This document shows positions 51,938-62,335 of a stretch of 64,000 nt of DNA, one piece after another. The stretch is from Diadema setosum (taxonomy: Eukaryota > Echinodermata > Echinoidea > Diadematoida > Diadematidae): contig NC_092686.1 in assembly GCF_964275005.1 (NCBI RefSeq), positions 47,980,627-48,044,626 of the forward strand, given 5' to 3'. The first letter of the stretch is position 1; each line of letters begins with the position of its first letter. The translations under genes and the position numbers were made by a program. Below the pieces are notes generated by a model. The model searched no databases, was not told the origin of the DNA, and worked only from the letters and a program-made list of their open reading frames with translations.

Positions 51938-51998
51938 GAAGAAGTACTGTGTAACATTGGAAAGACTACTAGTTACCAACTACATGCACCCATTGTAA
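51471..51998 (+). other. Longest open frame of the window (175 codons), unrecognised
   Basis: Reads with mixed composition for about 150 codons, includes SSYWNEFFRQKIGHLSEEA, then becomes Lys/Glu-rich and ends in an (AG)n-encoded Arg-Glu run. No domain, signal peptide or membrane segment recognised. It could be chance, a decayed element or a lineage-specific exon. It lies between the two genes, opposite to both. Confidence 0.2.
51906..51935. repeat. (AG)n microsatellite
   Basis: About fifteen AG units, within the unrecognised open frame. Confidence 0.93.
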
Positions 51999-52435
51999 TT
52001 CTAAAAGATGATGATCATATAAGGGAAAAATACTTTCATCCACTGATTATCAATGTGTAACCATGGAGAAATTGATACTGTTATTACAGAAGTATCTGCT
52101 TTAAAAAAGAAAATTAGTCTCCTAGATGCTAAGACTGGCAAAGTGAAGTCTTAAATCTAGAAAACTAGATTGTTGATTGCAGGAATATTACAGGCTTTGT
52201 GAGAACTAAAATGAAGGCTGTTACTAGAAAGCCTCAGCAACACACTCTCTCTGAGAAAATGTAATCAGGGCCATCATATCCTGTGTCACTGCAGGTTTCT
52301 CCATCATCACATATTTCGGCGTAGGGGTGATAGGAGTGACCTCTAACCCTGTGCATTGTTCTTGGGAGGAGCTCACGTTGAGCTCATTGCTCTTCAGGGA
52401 GACTATGACAAAGCTGGCTGGTTACTGAGAAACCA

Positions 52436-52516
52436 TCACGTCTTCCGATTGGTGCCGTGACTCTGCCAGAAGTTTGCGATCCTTCTCACCACCTTCCATG
52501 CTTGGCTTGGAGGAGT
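52436..52516 (-). CDS. ZC3HC1: ZC3HC1 exon h (last, stop codon)
   Basis: Encodes TPPSQAWKVVRRIANFW then QSHGTNRKT and TGA at 52438-52436. It is only 81 nt and not evident as an open frame. It is supported by an acceptor (CAAACCCAG), exact phase, and similarity to the human C-terminal SRKVFRIFRQW segment. No close polyadenylation signal was evident downstream on the minus strand. Confidence 0.82.
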   Translation of the reverse strand, partial: TPPSQAWKVVRRIANFWQSHGTNRKT

Positions 52517-55500
52517 CTGGGTTTGATGAGAATCAAAGAGGTAGAAATGATAAGAAGTATGAAAGCATCTTCCTCTCCTGAAATTACTTGATTGATGCTG
52601 TAAGTTTGCTATGAATTAGAATATTTGAAAAAGAACTGAAATATAGAAGTGGCATATTTCAGGAATTTGATTTGCTGACTTCCATGATCAATCCAAATAT
52701 CATTTGACTCTTGGATACTTCAAGCTTGACTGTGACTGTAACAAGCAATGCACATAAATCATTATGAAAAAATCAGTATACCAACAGAAGTGCATCTGGT
52801 AAACATTAACTATTTCTCACCAAACAATATTCTAAGTCAATTTTGTTTGATGTGTACACAGTGATAAACTCATCTGTCTTTGAAGATGCATTTTCCCAAT
52901 CTTTAAAAATTCTTTTCTGTAGTACTCCCCATTTTTTTACACTTAAATTAAACATAATCAAATGTATATTTTCTTGTGAGCAACATCTCCACAGTGACTC
53001 TGCTTGATATGTAACAGTGATATTCTCTCTCCGGCAAAATGGTTTAACAGAACAATGATAAATAAAACTTATGGACCATTATATCATTCATATAGTCCTT
53101 TGAATAGTAAAATTTATCTCCTGACAAAGAGAAATGGAACTTGAAGGGCTACTGTCTTTATATCCCCAAGTACTTCTTAATTTCAAATTTATTTGCCGTA
53201 ACTCTGGTGACCAAAGTTTCATCAAGGGGTGTGTTTTTTTGACACCTTTAAATGAAGTTTCAAATGAATGAAAGATTTCTTTCATTTATGCCTTGACAAT
53301 GAAAATTCAATTATGATAAGACTCAACTATTAAAGCCAGAGGGCACTCCATGATTACCTTGATGTAGATAAAGAGAGTAAAATCAGACAAATGGAATGGA
53401 ATGGTTGATGGTTCAGTACAATTGGACATAAAATAAGAGAGTTGCAGAACTTTAAGTTCTACTTATTTTCACATTTGATTTGCATATGCAGATGCAACCA
53501 AAATTACCATCTCATCTGAACATGTGGCACTTCTTGCATTTCATGACTTCTTGGTTCTATGTCTGATCTGATTTGATTTGATTTGATTTACACAATTCAA
53601 GTCACATGACAGTGGAGGGGTATTTTATCTCAAATCAGGAATTATTACGAACATGTCAGTGTATTGTTTTTCATTGATTTGGTCAGTCAGACTAATGCAC
53701 TCACCATAGCCTTGTTGGTCAGAGGTCCATCTGAGGCTACTTTCCCTGGACTTGATCTCCGCTGGAGCAAGACAAGAAGCTCCTGCCAGGCTGGACGGAG
53801 GGTCACCTCCTCGGCCTGGTCAGTCTGTTTGGGCAGAGAACTCACACGGAAGGTGGACGTTGTAGGCTTGGTCCACGGGCACCAGCTTCTGTGCTCTTCT
53901 ATGGGATTCAGTGGGCCTTTGTTCACCTAGAAGTTGCAACAGAGATACTGACTAAAATATGCTGCTCAATGATCATGTCATTCTCTGTAATTTTTGCTCT
54001 CTACTTTACAGACCCTGTGCAGATCAAAATACTGATACCTGCTGAAGGCTAGCGTTACCTGCACATAAAGGACTGAATCATTATCTTCATAATACTTTAC
54101 AGTACTTCAAACGTCTGACAAATATTCTCAAATGTTAATGTATTTGCCACCCAAATGTATGCTTTTAGAACAGGAAATGGAATTCAACTCATAATTCAAC
54201 TTACAAAGCTAGGCATGAGTTGCAATGTGGAGACTATGTCATAATCTTACTACCTCTGCCAAGGAAGGAGGAGGTTACAGGGATGGTACAGTATTGGTGG
54301 AGATGAGAATTGGGCTTTTAACTTTTTGCAAGATAGCAAGAAAACACTTATGATATAGTACAGAGCATACCATTTTAAGAGGAATTCAAAGTTTATTTGA
54401 TGAAAATTGGGTTTGGAATGACTGAAACATCCAAAAACAAAGTAAAACAAAGCAATCGTAATAAATTGTGAGTCCCACACTTGATCACAATCGCTCTTTT
54501 TTGGATATCTCAGCCATTTCAAAACCAATTTTTATCAAATAAACGTTGAATTCCTCATAGAATTACATGCTCTTTCATATTTGATAAGAGGTTTCTCATT
54601 ATCTCACCAAAAAAGTTAGAAACCTGAAATTAGGTCTCAACCAAAACTATATGATCCCTTTAAGTGATCATTGGCGTTGGTTTGTCTGTTTGCAAAATAA
54701 CTCAAAAAATTGCGAACGGATTTGAATGAACTTGCGGGGGAAAAAAACAAACAATAATGACACAAGGAGCAGATGATTAAGTTTTGGTAGTGATCCAGAA
54801 ATTTTCATGGATTTTGAAGGATTTCTTATCTTTTGGCATATCAGGTCAATGAACTTGGGAGTTTTAGCTGCGCATACTGGAGGTTTACATATGCGCACTA
54901 AAACGCGTGCTCTGCTGATGATGTAAACAAAGGGCTTCTATATTGGGAAATTGCATGCGTGTTTTGTGGAAATGAGATGTTGGCTTGGCAGAGGTCTGTG
55001 CTCTCCAAGTGCTTTTATAGTTTGTTCTGTTATATGAGCTCCCTTGTGGTGACTTATTTTTTGTTATGAGCTCCTCTATGGAAACGATTATGAACTCCAT
55101 CATGGAGACATTTCATTAGTATAAGTTTAGATAGTAATGTCATTTGATTTGTTCATAATATCAGTTGATTTGTTCATAATATCAGTTGATTTGATACTAG
55201 TGCTGGTTGGGGCACATTACTCTCAATAGGGCCCTATTTTTCCTCATAAAAACAAGAAGAAGCTAGACATGGTGTCGGCCACCATGCTGACATTGGGTGT
55301 CAAACAGAGAACTGTAACAATTGCTGAACATCTAAGTATGAATATAACACACTCAATCAACTCAGGATAGGAAATCAATTTTGACACCGACTATGTAATC
55401 ATAGGACTGATGACTCCCTTCCCAGCAATGAGCATAAAATGCCTTGCCTAGGGTACACCATTGCTGCTGACGATGGGACTCAAACCAAGGACATCAAGAC

Positions 55501-58500
55501 TTAGAGTCTGTGGTCCTATTGATATCCAATGAGCCTCCATGAGTAGATAATACTGTTCTACGTGTACCTTCAACCTCTTTGGTGCAGGCTCTGGGGTGTC
55601 AATCGTGGCATCTTTCTTCTCTGACCCTCCCTCTCCATACGGTGCAAAGTTCCAGAGACCGATGGTGCGACGACAATACTCACACATCATAGTGGGGCTG
55701 TCTGAATCCTCTGAAGAACTGACAGAGACAACAACAACAACAATCAAAACCTATGAACTAGAAATTCCTGCACTTGCTTGGTGGGCAACATCTGTCCAAT
55801 GCTGTCTTCAATACATCCATACCAATAGTTCCCTAGGTGAACATGATTGACATTGACAGTACACAGACAAATATTTGTCCCACTTGGTTACAAATATTTT
55901 TCAATGTTCCGAGTTGAACATGTGAGTAGCACAGTGCAGACCTAAAGTACTGAGTCCACTGACAGGGTGTGATAATAGTAATGAATCAATACAGGTTAAT
56001 GAAATTATGCTGCTAAAAGTTAACCTTTTCTTCATTAATATTTACAACTACAATCCACACACTCTGTAGTAACTGTAGTAACTGTAAACCTATCATTATT
56101 GCTTGATCACATTAACATATAAAGTAACCATGAACCCATGATATTCAATAGGGATGATAAATTCTCTGAGTCATAATCATCACTACCCCCTTTGGATACA
56201 TTCAAAAGATCAGCATACTGAACAATGCTTATACAGCCAGGGTGTAATCAATATTGTATGTTACAACGTGGACACAAATGATGTGGTTTGCAATTACAGG
56301 TGTATGCCTAGCTTGGCATAAAGTATTAAAGTATATTATACTAAAATGTTATAACAGAATCAACTAAATACATTCTCCAAATATGGTACACACTACAAAA
56401 CAAATTGCTACATTCCGAAAAAGCTTAATGGACTCTACTGACATTAAAATTACACAAACATTAACCTTCTTGACCAGCCACATAGAGCAAGGATGCACAC
56501 CAGCTCTATCCTGTCCTTGTAGTCACTTGTGGGCTGCTCCCCCAAAACTCCTGTGACAAGTCTAGATACTGAATCACTTCCCTCCTCTGTTGAGCTCTCC
56601 TGAACATTTCAAAATACAGAGATAGAAGGTAGAGTCAATCTTTTAAGAAGACATCATAGAAGTCAGTGCCTATCAGTGTTACCTAGCCAGTATGATGCAT
56701 TTGATGTAAAACCAAGCCCGAATTCTGACAATCACTTCTCATAGCTTAGAACAGCCACATGCATTTAAAGTGAAAACTAAGTTCTGGTAAGGGCTTGAGA
56801 ACCCGTCTGGCACCATTTCATATTTGCTTGCAATATATCGAAAGAGTCTACAAAGAAACTTACCTGGCTGACGCGGTTTGCCGGAATGATGAGTCGTTTT
56901 GGAGTATTTTGAGAAAAATAATAAAAGTCGGTAAACCGACTTTTATTCCAGAAGGCTCCAGACTAACTCGGTCTCAGGGAAAACTCGACCCTATTTCAGA
57001 CAATTTACACACAGTTCGTGATCGCCATGTTCATCAGTAGCCTACTCTATAATACTACGGGCACAGGCCAAACGAGGCCTTACTGAGCAGACAGGAAAGT
57101 GCGTGCTAATCCTGTACAAAACAAATGGACAGCGCGCGGTCCTCAAGCCTACTAGCAAAGACGCTTTATAATACGCACATCACCTCAGTTGCTGAGATGC
57201 GCAGTCTTTGAAGTTTTTGTTGTTGTTCATCAATTGTCTTTGATTGTTTTTAGAGGTGCTTGAGAGGCGCACACTAATTTTGCATGCGCGCCAAAGAGGT
57301 TTTTGATGCGCGTGTTGTAACAACTCGGACCATTACTGCGAGTAGCCAGAACGCTACAATGTAGTTTATACAGGCCGCTCCCGTGTGCATAGTACTGTAC
57401 AATCCAGAGGGAAAACCAGTAGCAGTACAACTCATCCCGCCGTCAAGCAAAGCGAGGCCGAGTTATTCCCGAGTCCGAGTCTAGCCTGACCCCGTTCGGG
57501 TAAGTTCCGAGACTGAATGTTTTTGGTTAATATATCCCATTTTCGTCCTTACCCATCGAATATCTTGTTATTACAGCGTTATTCCGCACATTTCCTAGGC
57601 ATACGTTCACATTTTGGAGCAAAATTTGACAACTTTTGCAGGCATACCAGAACTTTGTTTGGGCTTTAATTCAAAATCAGATAAAAAATGCTACAGAATT
57701 TTTGTGCATCTCTCTTTGTTTTAAAAACACATGCCAATGAAATATCTATAGTATAGCTATAATCTCTGTGAAGAGAAAGCCACATGATTTAATGGCATTT
57801 GCAAAATTTATCAAGTATATAAATTTCATGCCTGACTTTCCTCTGATTGCGCCTTTAATGATACATGTACATTCAATAGTTGTTGCTTTTATATCATTAG
57901 GTCCACTGTATCTACAATTGTAAAGTATTAGCTGCACGCACATACACTGTACAGCAGGTATAGCCCAGCTACCAGTATATTATCACACATGCACAGTGGT
58001 TGCGACTTGGTGCATGCGGGGGCCAGCAATATATTGATCTATGTTGCACGATGATTGCATCAATGATACATTGATACAGAGTGTCAACCTGGCAAATGTT
58101 GCACAAATGTTGCCCTCTTCTAGAGTCTGTTTGAATTTTTGAAAGTGGCTGTGACGTATGTTTACGAGTGGTGAGTCTGTCACATATCAAAAAACAAAAA
58201 CCAAAACAAACAAAACAGAATCCTTGCCAGGCAGTGCCCTTGAACAAAATTAGCACTAGTTACACGAGATCTAACCAAACAAGATTAATATTTCCATTGC
58301 AGACATTGATACTTCCTGAACATAACTTTCAAACATCTAGCAATTGCCTGCAGTTGCACACAGTACTGATCAACAGATGTTCATATGATTATAATATACC
58401 TATATATAAAATAGTGCTTTGTCTGCCAACTGGCATGCATGCTGGTGTGCTTTCTTCGCCAATAAGCACAAATGTCTGGAAATTAACTGTCAAAGATTAC

Positions 58501-61500
58501 ACATTACCTAATCCCCCTAATCCTTATTATGCCACCTTGGCCTTCTTGGTAGATTGAGAGACATTGCTAGACTTGTGGGCTTGCTGACTTTTCAACTAGG
58601 TAAAGTTTGGAAATATTAATGAATGTTGATGACAAAGTTTGGCAAGTTAATCTAAGCGTCTGGGCACATATATGTACATGTAAATGGTTAAATATCTTTT
58701 CTAAATATCTTTTCTACGTTTACTGATGGGCTGCATTTCATATGATGTTCCACAGGCTTTTTCTACAAACCTGAGGAAGGAAAGAGCTATCGACGGCAGG
58801 CATCTTGGCACCAAAGCAGCGTATGGAAGAGACACGATGGAGAAAGGCGCGCTCTGCCTCACTGTGGTTTAGGAGCTGTACCTCTAGGAACGATGCTGAA
58901 AAAAAAAGCAACAACAAGAACGTCAAAAAATAATGATCACTTTTTGCTACAGATTTAAAAACTCCACAGCTTTGTGTGGTGGTGCAACAAAATTGAAATA
59001 TTTCATAACAGAGCATTAAATTCTCTACAGATACAAATTTTCCACAACCCGCAGTATATCATGCAGTAAACAATGTATTGTATAACCATGTCTGCAATCA
59101 CGCAAATCATATGAATATCCACTGGTTTTTCAATAATCTGGCTTGTTTGCTATTTGACACAAATTACGGAAATTATACAATGACTAAAAATAATTGTATT
59201 ACATTGAGAAAGAAGCTATATCACCATCCCTTCAGAGAAGAAGACAGAACCTGAGGGCTTTTTACACTTGTAAATTTTTGCTTAGTCCCGTACCAACGGT
59301 GGGGCTAAGGGGGGGCCTTAGCCCCACCGTTGGTACGGGACTATCCTTAGCCCACTTTCTGTTTACACTCGTTTTTGCCAAAGTGGGCTAGCCCCACCGA
59401 TAATCCTGTACTATCTGGCCCTGCAAAATAGCAGGGTTAGCACCGCAACTGCGGTGCCAAGCAAGTGAGTGTAAACAGAACGAAAAAATAATCCGGGGCT
59501 AAGCGACGGAGACGAAGTCCGACACCTACTGGCCAATCAGAAACGAGGTAATCAAGTGCTGCCGGTGCGTGCGTGTACGTGTACAGTGCACAGCGTAATC
59601 ATGAATATTCATGTGGTTTGGAAAGTCTGGGGCTAAGAAATACGAGTGTAAAAAGGTCAGTTTTCTCCTTAACCCCGGACAAGAGATAGTACGGGACTAA
59701 TTGGCCAGTGTAAAAAGCTGAAGAAATTGGTACGGGACTAACGATAGTCCTGGGTCAGAGAAAGTCCAGGGTTAAGAAACACAAGTGTAAAAAGGGCTCT
59801 GGTGTACTCTGAAAAGTGGTAGTGACATAATCTAGACAGTGTCCTCACACGCTTTAGAAATGTATAACGAATATAATCTATTAGAATAAGTGACAGCCAA
59901 ACTCACATAACGCTATGCACTATGGAGTATCCATTTTTGTTCTTCTTTTTTTTGTGGATGAAGGTAAACTGACGTTTGCATGTAGTAAAATGCAGGTTGA
60001 CAATCTTTCAGCAGTGAACTTTTATTTTTTCATCATGACATACATAATGTTGAAGAGTTTCATCAAACAGCAGTACATAAGAAACAGCAGTATATAGTAT
60101 TTGTGCAATGGGCTTGTGAAAATAGATTCTAGCTGTCAAACCCCCATCACCATGACTCTAAAACAGACAGGATGACCAGAGGTCAAGAGTAAGGTCACAT
60201 ACCTGGTGAAGGATTGCTTGGCCATGGACAAATCTTACTGTGCCCATTTTGCAGGGCATCTTCCAGTTTCTTGCATGCATTCTTATCTGCAAAAAATTAA
60301 ATGATTCTTGTCATGACAGGAACAAATGATAAGCAAAAGACAGTCACAGTAAAATTTCTATTTGATAAGCATAGCATGTACACATACAAAGATATATATT
60401 TCACATCAGACCCATTTCACCAAATCCTTGGCAGCAAATACACACAAATGAAAAATAAAACATTTTATATTGATAAATCAAGCCACTATTTGATGTTCAC
60501 ATTATTTTGGATTTAACTGTTGGTCCATACAGATTTATTTATTCCAAGATATCAAAAATGTTGAAATATGTGTCACATTTAAAGATATTGTAACAAATCA
60601 AGTTATGAAGCGCAGGTATAATTTCACAATTTTCCTTAGTCACTTTTTTTTTTAGGCATAATTACACTTCTCTGTGATAGTTCTAATTATGATACAATAG
60701 AAGTTTTACTATCAAGGGGTCATGAAAATATCTTTTGACAAGGTTAACTGGATAGATAAACTACTATTAAAAAAATTTGACAATTCGAGTCTCTCTGCAA
60801 GCTCACCAATATAGCTTCGCTGTCTTGGAGGATGTAAGTTACTTACGCAAGTCTAAACCACTTCTGATGCATGTCAGCTATACAATATCATAACACTCTG
60901 ACTTATTATCTATGATATTCATTTTCTTTCTATTCTTTTCTGCCTTATAAAGAATAAGAGAAAAAGGAGTGAGATGGGGAGGGAGTAGTACATCACTCCT
61001 TGATTAAAGTGACTTAAAGATAACTATTGTCTATTTCTCTTGCTTACAATTGTATGTTTCATTTTGAAAGAGCCTTGAGAGTCACCATTATAAGATTTTC
61101 ACGCAATAATTATCCAGAATAATTAATATTTGTCTTGGATCCCAGTACATAGGTGATAGATGATGACAGACAAAACTTTAGCAGACCTCAAAAACCTCTA
61201 ATACAAGTTTCATACATGAAGTCTTACAGGAGTCTGCTTCCCACTTGGGGGGAAGACCTCCGTAGAGCACCTCCTTGCAGGTGACACATTTCAGGGAGTC
61301 AACACCAATATTCTCCCAACCAAACTGGGCACATCGGAGAGGAGATACAGCCTCAGGCTTGGCAAACCAAGTCGATGTCTGAAAATAGTTACTGTTAAAG
61401 ACATACATGTAATAATTTCTTTCTTTTCAGTTGCATTATATCTAGTGCTAGAAACAAAGTGATACAGATATGTTGCCATCCACACATATAAACATAGACA

Positions 61501-62335
61501 TACATAACAGAAAGAAACCGATCACAAGTAACCATGATGTAATGAGTCATGACAAATCTATTTGAAGGTATTGTAAAATGCCCTGTTCAGAGTCTCATGT
61601 TCATGTTTAATGCTTGGCTAAGAACAAGATCATTTTCTGTCACTAAACATAAATTTAAACGGACTTACTAACACTAATATTATCTTAATAAACTGAAAAG
61701 TGACAAGTCTTTATGCTACTTGTATGTCATCATAAGACAACGATTTCTATCCCAGCTACTTATACTTTCTTGGACTTAGTGCAAACTCCACTAAAATGAC
61801 AATTCTTTGATTTTGTCAATGTTCCACTTGCCACTGAATGCCAGCATGAATGACATATGGTCCATAACATTCACTGAGCTAAGAGTCCCTTGTGAGCATT
61901 CTATGTTAAATACTGAAAATTTGTCATTCTGGTAATATTCCCACAATCAATTGGTGACATGGAACTCTGAAAACGAATTCACTATGCACAATTTACAAAG
62001 CATTATGATTTTGTAAACACGATGTAAATGTAGTTTGTTGTGAATGTCAGTTACTTTTCACATGCAAATATATCTGCTTGCTGCATCTTTTTAGAATGAA
62101 GAACTGGAATGTACAATCCTTCAGCCATTATAAACGCACACTGTTGTTCTATAAGAAGGATACAGAAAAGGTTTCCACTCTCTTGAAGAAGGCTTGGCGA
62201 TTTTGAGGCAATGCAGTGCTGCTCTGCTCATCACTTTGGGGAACCAAGTTTTCAATGACTACAAAGTCATCTTTGACTTCAGTCTCTGTAACACCACCAG
62301 GAATCTCTCCGACTGGTTCTGTTTCACTGTCATTC
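52436..62335 (-). CDS. ZC3HC1: ZC3HC1/NIPA zinc-finger protein, 8 exons, 5' part missing
   Basis: Eight exons join in frame (172+151+84+125+134+151+222+81 nt) into 372 full residues, counted here from the first complete codon at 62334; human is about 502. Order: acidic linker 1-45; AFFKRVETFS (48-57) leading into the C3HC domain; first zinc module C88-x2-C91...H123-x3-C127-P-W; helical region 138-220; second (Rsm1-like) module C234-x2-C237...H284-x3-C288-P-W; C-terminal helix ending AWKVVRRIANFWQSHG. From family knowledge, NIPA acts at the nuclear pore basket with TPR and was described as an SCF-type factor for cyclin B1. Here the linker between the second C-x2-C and the H-x3-C is about 46 residues, far shorter than in human. 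PAPKRLKV in it could be a nuclear localisation signal. All introns are GT..AG. Confidence 0.93.
52517..53704. other. ZC3HC1 intron before the last exon
   Basis: 1.2-kb AT-rich GT..AG intron. A short GATTT run lies at 53566-53589. Nothing else recognised. Confidence 0.75.
53705..53926 (-). CDS. ZC3HC1: ZC3HC1 exon g (second H-x3-C)
   Basis: Encodes 273-346: VNKGPLNPIEEHRSWCPW with ligands His-284 and Cys-288, a Thr/Ser stretch, then a helix (AWQELLVLLQRRSS). EHRSWCPW matches QHRDWCPW in human. The exon begins with GTG directly after the acceptor CTTCTAG, so it is an internal exon and not a start. Donor GTGAGT, phase 0. An extra linker exon in the 1.6-kb intron upstream cannot be excluded, but direct joining keeps frame. 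Confidence 0.93.
54252..55022 (+). mobile_element. GGAGGTTA...TTGGCGGAGGTCTGTG element, copy 3, interrupted
   Basis: Left part 54252-54277 (CCTCTGCCAAGGAAGGAGG then AGGTTA) and right part 54664-55022 (from TGTCTGTTTGCAAAATAACTC to GGCAGAGGTCTGTGCTCTCC) match 25373-25852. The gap is filled by the foldback element at 54278-54663. Confidence 0.82.
54278..54663. mobile_element. TTAAAGGGAC foldback element, subfamily 2, copy 2 (nested)
   Basis: Close to 30179-30566 over its whole length, with fold centre GTGAGTCCCACAC. The left end is altered (CAGGGATGGTACAGTATTGG) and the right end is GATCCCTTTAA. It sits where the host element has GGTTA, compatible with a TTAA target. Confidence 0.85.
55568..55718 (-). 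CDS. ZC3HC1: ZC3HC1 exon f (second C-x2-C)
   Basis: Encodes 223-272: an acidic Ser stretch, then MMCEYCRRTIGLWNF with zinc ligands Cys-234 and Cys-237, then a Gly/Lys linker ending TPEPAPKRLK. GLWNF corresponds to GLWGF in human. Acceptor CTCTGTCAG, donor GTACAC, phase 0. The exon-g join gives PAPKRLKV, a possible basic nuclear-import motif. Confidence 0.93.
55719..56465. other. ZC3HC1 intron between exons e and f
   Basis: 0.75-kb AT-rich GT..AG intron, with no recognisable element. It has an ACA triplet run next to the exon f acceptor (55727-55741). Confidence 0.75.
56466..56599 (-). CDS. ZC3HC1: ZC3HC1 exon e
   Basis: Encodes 178-221, starting ESSTEEGSDSVSRLVTG and ending with a hydrophobic helix and CGWSR, plus two bases of Ser-222. 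The ILALCGW segment matches the human ILSVCGW entry to the second zinc module. Acceptor ATGTTCAG, donor GTTAAT. Confidence 0.92.
56600..58770. other. ZC3HC1 intron between exons d and e
   Basis: 2.2-kb GT..AG intron. Its middle (about 57040-57520) is CpG-richer than its surroundings and holds a plus-strand GTAAGT after CGTTCGG near 57500, but no exon can be supported. It contains the 28-bp hairpin at 56920. Confidence 0.7.
56920..56947. repeat. Perfect 13-bp-stem hairpin
   Basis: AATAAAAGTCGGT and ACCGACTTTTATT separated by AA. On the minus strand it reads identically because it is palindromic. It lies within the ZC3HC1 intron. Confidence 0.85.
58771..58895 (-). CDS. ZC3HC1: ZC3HC1 exon d
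   Basis: Completes Ala-136 and encodes 137-177, from SFLEVQLLNHSEAERAFLHR to AVDSSFLPQ. Mainly predicted helix between the two zinc modules, aligned by order with the human segment after the first H-x3-C. Acceptor TTTTTTTTCAG, donor GTTTGT (weaker than average), phase 0. Confidence 0.88.
59253..59799. mobile_element. 547-bp element with GGGCTTTTTACACTTG ends
   Basis: Ends GAGGGCTTTTTACACTTG and CAAGTGTAAAAAGGGCTC are inverted repeats. The interior repeats TACGGGACTA, GGGGCTAAG and GAGTGTAAA motifs in both orientations, and contains the near-perfect hairpin at 59283. Non-coding. Confidence 0.85.
59283..59343. repeat. Perfect 28-bp-stem hairpin with G5 loop
   Basis: The left arm begins TAGTCCCGTACCAACGG, and the right arm at 59316-59343 is its exact complement. 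Only GGGGG separates them. Such identity implies a recent inverted duplication or active correction. Confidence 0.93.
60203..60286 (-). CDS. ZC3HC1: ZC3HC1 exon c (H-x3-C of first zinc module)
   Basis: An 84-nt exon encoding KNACKKLEDALQNGHSKICP then WPSNPSP (109-135), plus the first base of Ala-136. HSKIC supplies ligands His-123 and Cys-127, followed by PW as in family members. Acceptor TTTTTTGCAG, donor GTATGT. Confidence 0.94.
60287..61227. other. ZC3HC1 intron between exons b and c
   Basis: 0.9-kb AT-rich GT..AG intron. Nothing recognised. Confidence 0.75.
61228..61378 (-). CDS. ZC3HC1: ZC3HC1 exon b (C3HC core)
   Basis: Encodes residues 58-107, TSTWFAKPEAVSPLRCAQFG, then WENIGVDSLKCVTCKEVLYG and the rest, plus the first base of Tyr-108. 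It holds Cys-73, the G-W pair and the zinc ligands Cys-88 and Cys-91. Acceptor TTTTCAG, donor GTAAGA. Confidence 0.95.
61379..62163. other. ZC3HC1 intron between exons a and b
   Basis: 0.8-kb AT-rich GT..AG intron. Nothing recognised. Confidence 0.75.
62164..62335 (-). CDS. ZC3HC1: ZC3HC1 exon a (first one found)
   Basis: Encodes an acidic low-complexity stretch starting NDSETEPVGE, then DDFVVIENL, then NRQAFFKRVETFS. The last part matches the conserved entry to the C3HC domain (FF-x-RVETFS in human). The exon starts with the third base of a codon, so an upstream exon is needed. Acceptor AATCTAG; donor GTATCC after TTTTCT, phase 0. A TTGACC-rich mobile element begins about 28 bp upstream of the acceptor. 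Confidence 0.88.

Larger units (their letters stand above)
47693..52435. other. Intergenic interval between UBE2H start and ZC3HC1 stop
   Basis: 4.7 kb. It should contain the UBE2H 5' UTR and promoter (just above 47692) and the ZC3HC1 3' UTR (just below 52436). A TGACGTAA (CRE-like) octamer lies at about 48073-48080, and no TATA box is obvious near the start. It also holds a perfect 36-bp palindrome, one MITE, a long ATC/ACC tract and an AG tract. A 175-codon plus-strand frame at 51471-51998 matches nothing I know. Confidence 0.65.
53927..55567. other. ZC3HC1 intron between exons f and g
   Basis: 1.6-kb GT..AG intron. About half is the 54252-55022 element and its nested foldback insertion. 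TATCAGTTGATTTGTTCATA is tandemly repeated near 55141-55195. Confidence 0.75.
58896..60202. other. ZC3HC1 intron between exons c and d
   Basis: 1.3-kb GT..AG intron, of which 547 bp is the GGGCTTTTTACACTTG-ended element. The rest is AT-rich with nothing recognised. Confidence 0.75.

Noticed and set aside
57040..57520. CpG-richer segment with a plus-strand GTAAGT, considered as a promoter and first exon
   Set aside because: No conserved coding sequence follows, and it sits inside a ZC3HC1 intron. CpG content alone is weak evidence.
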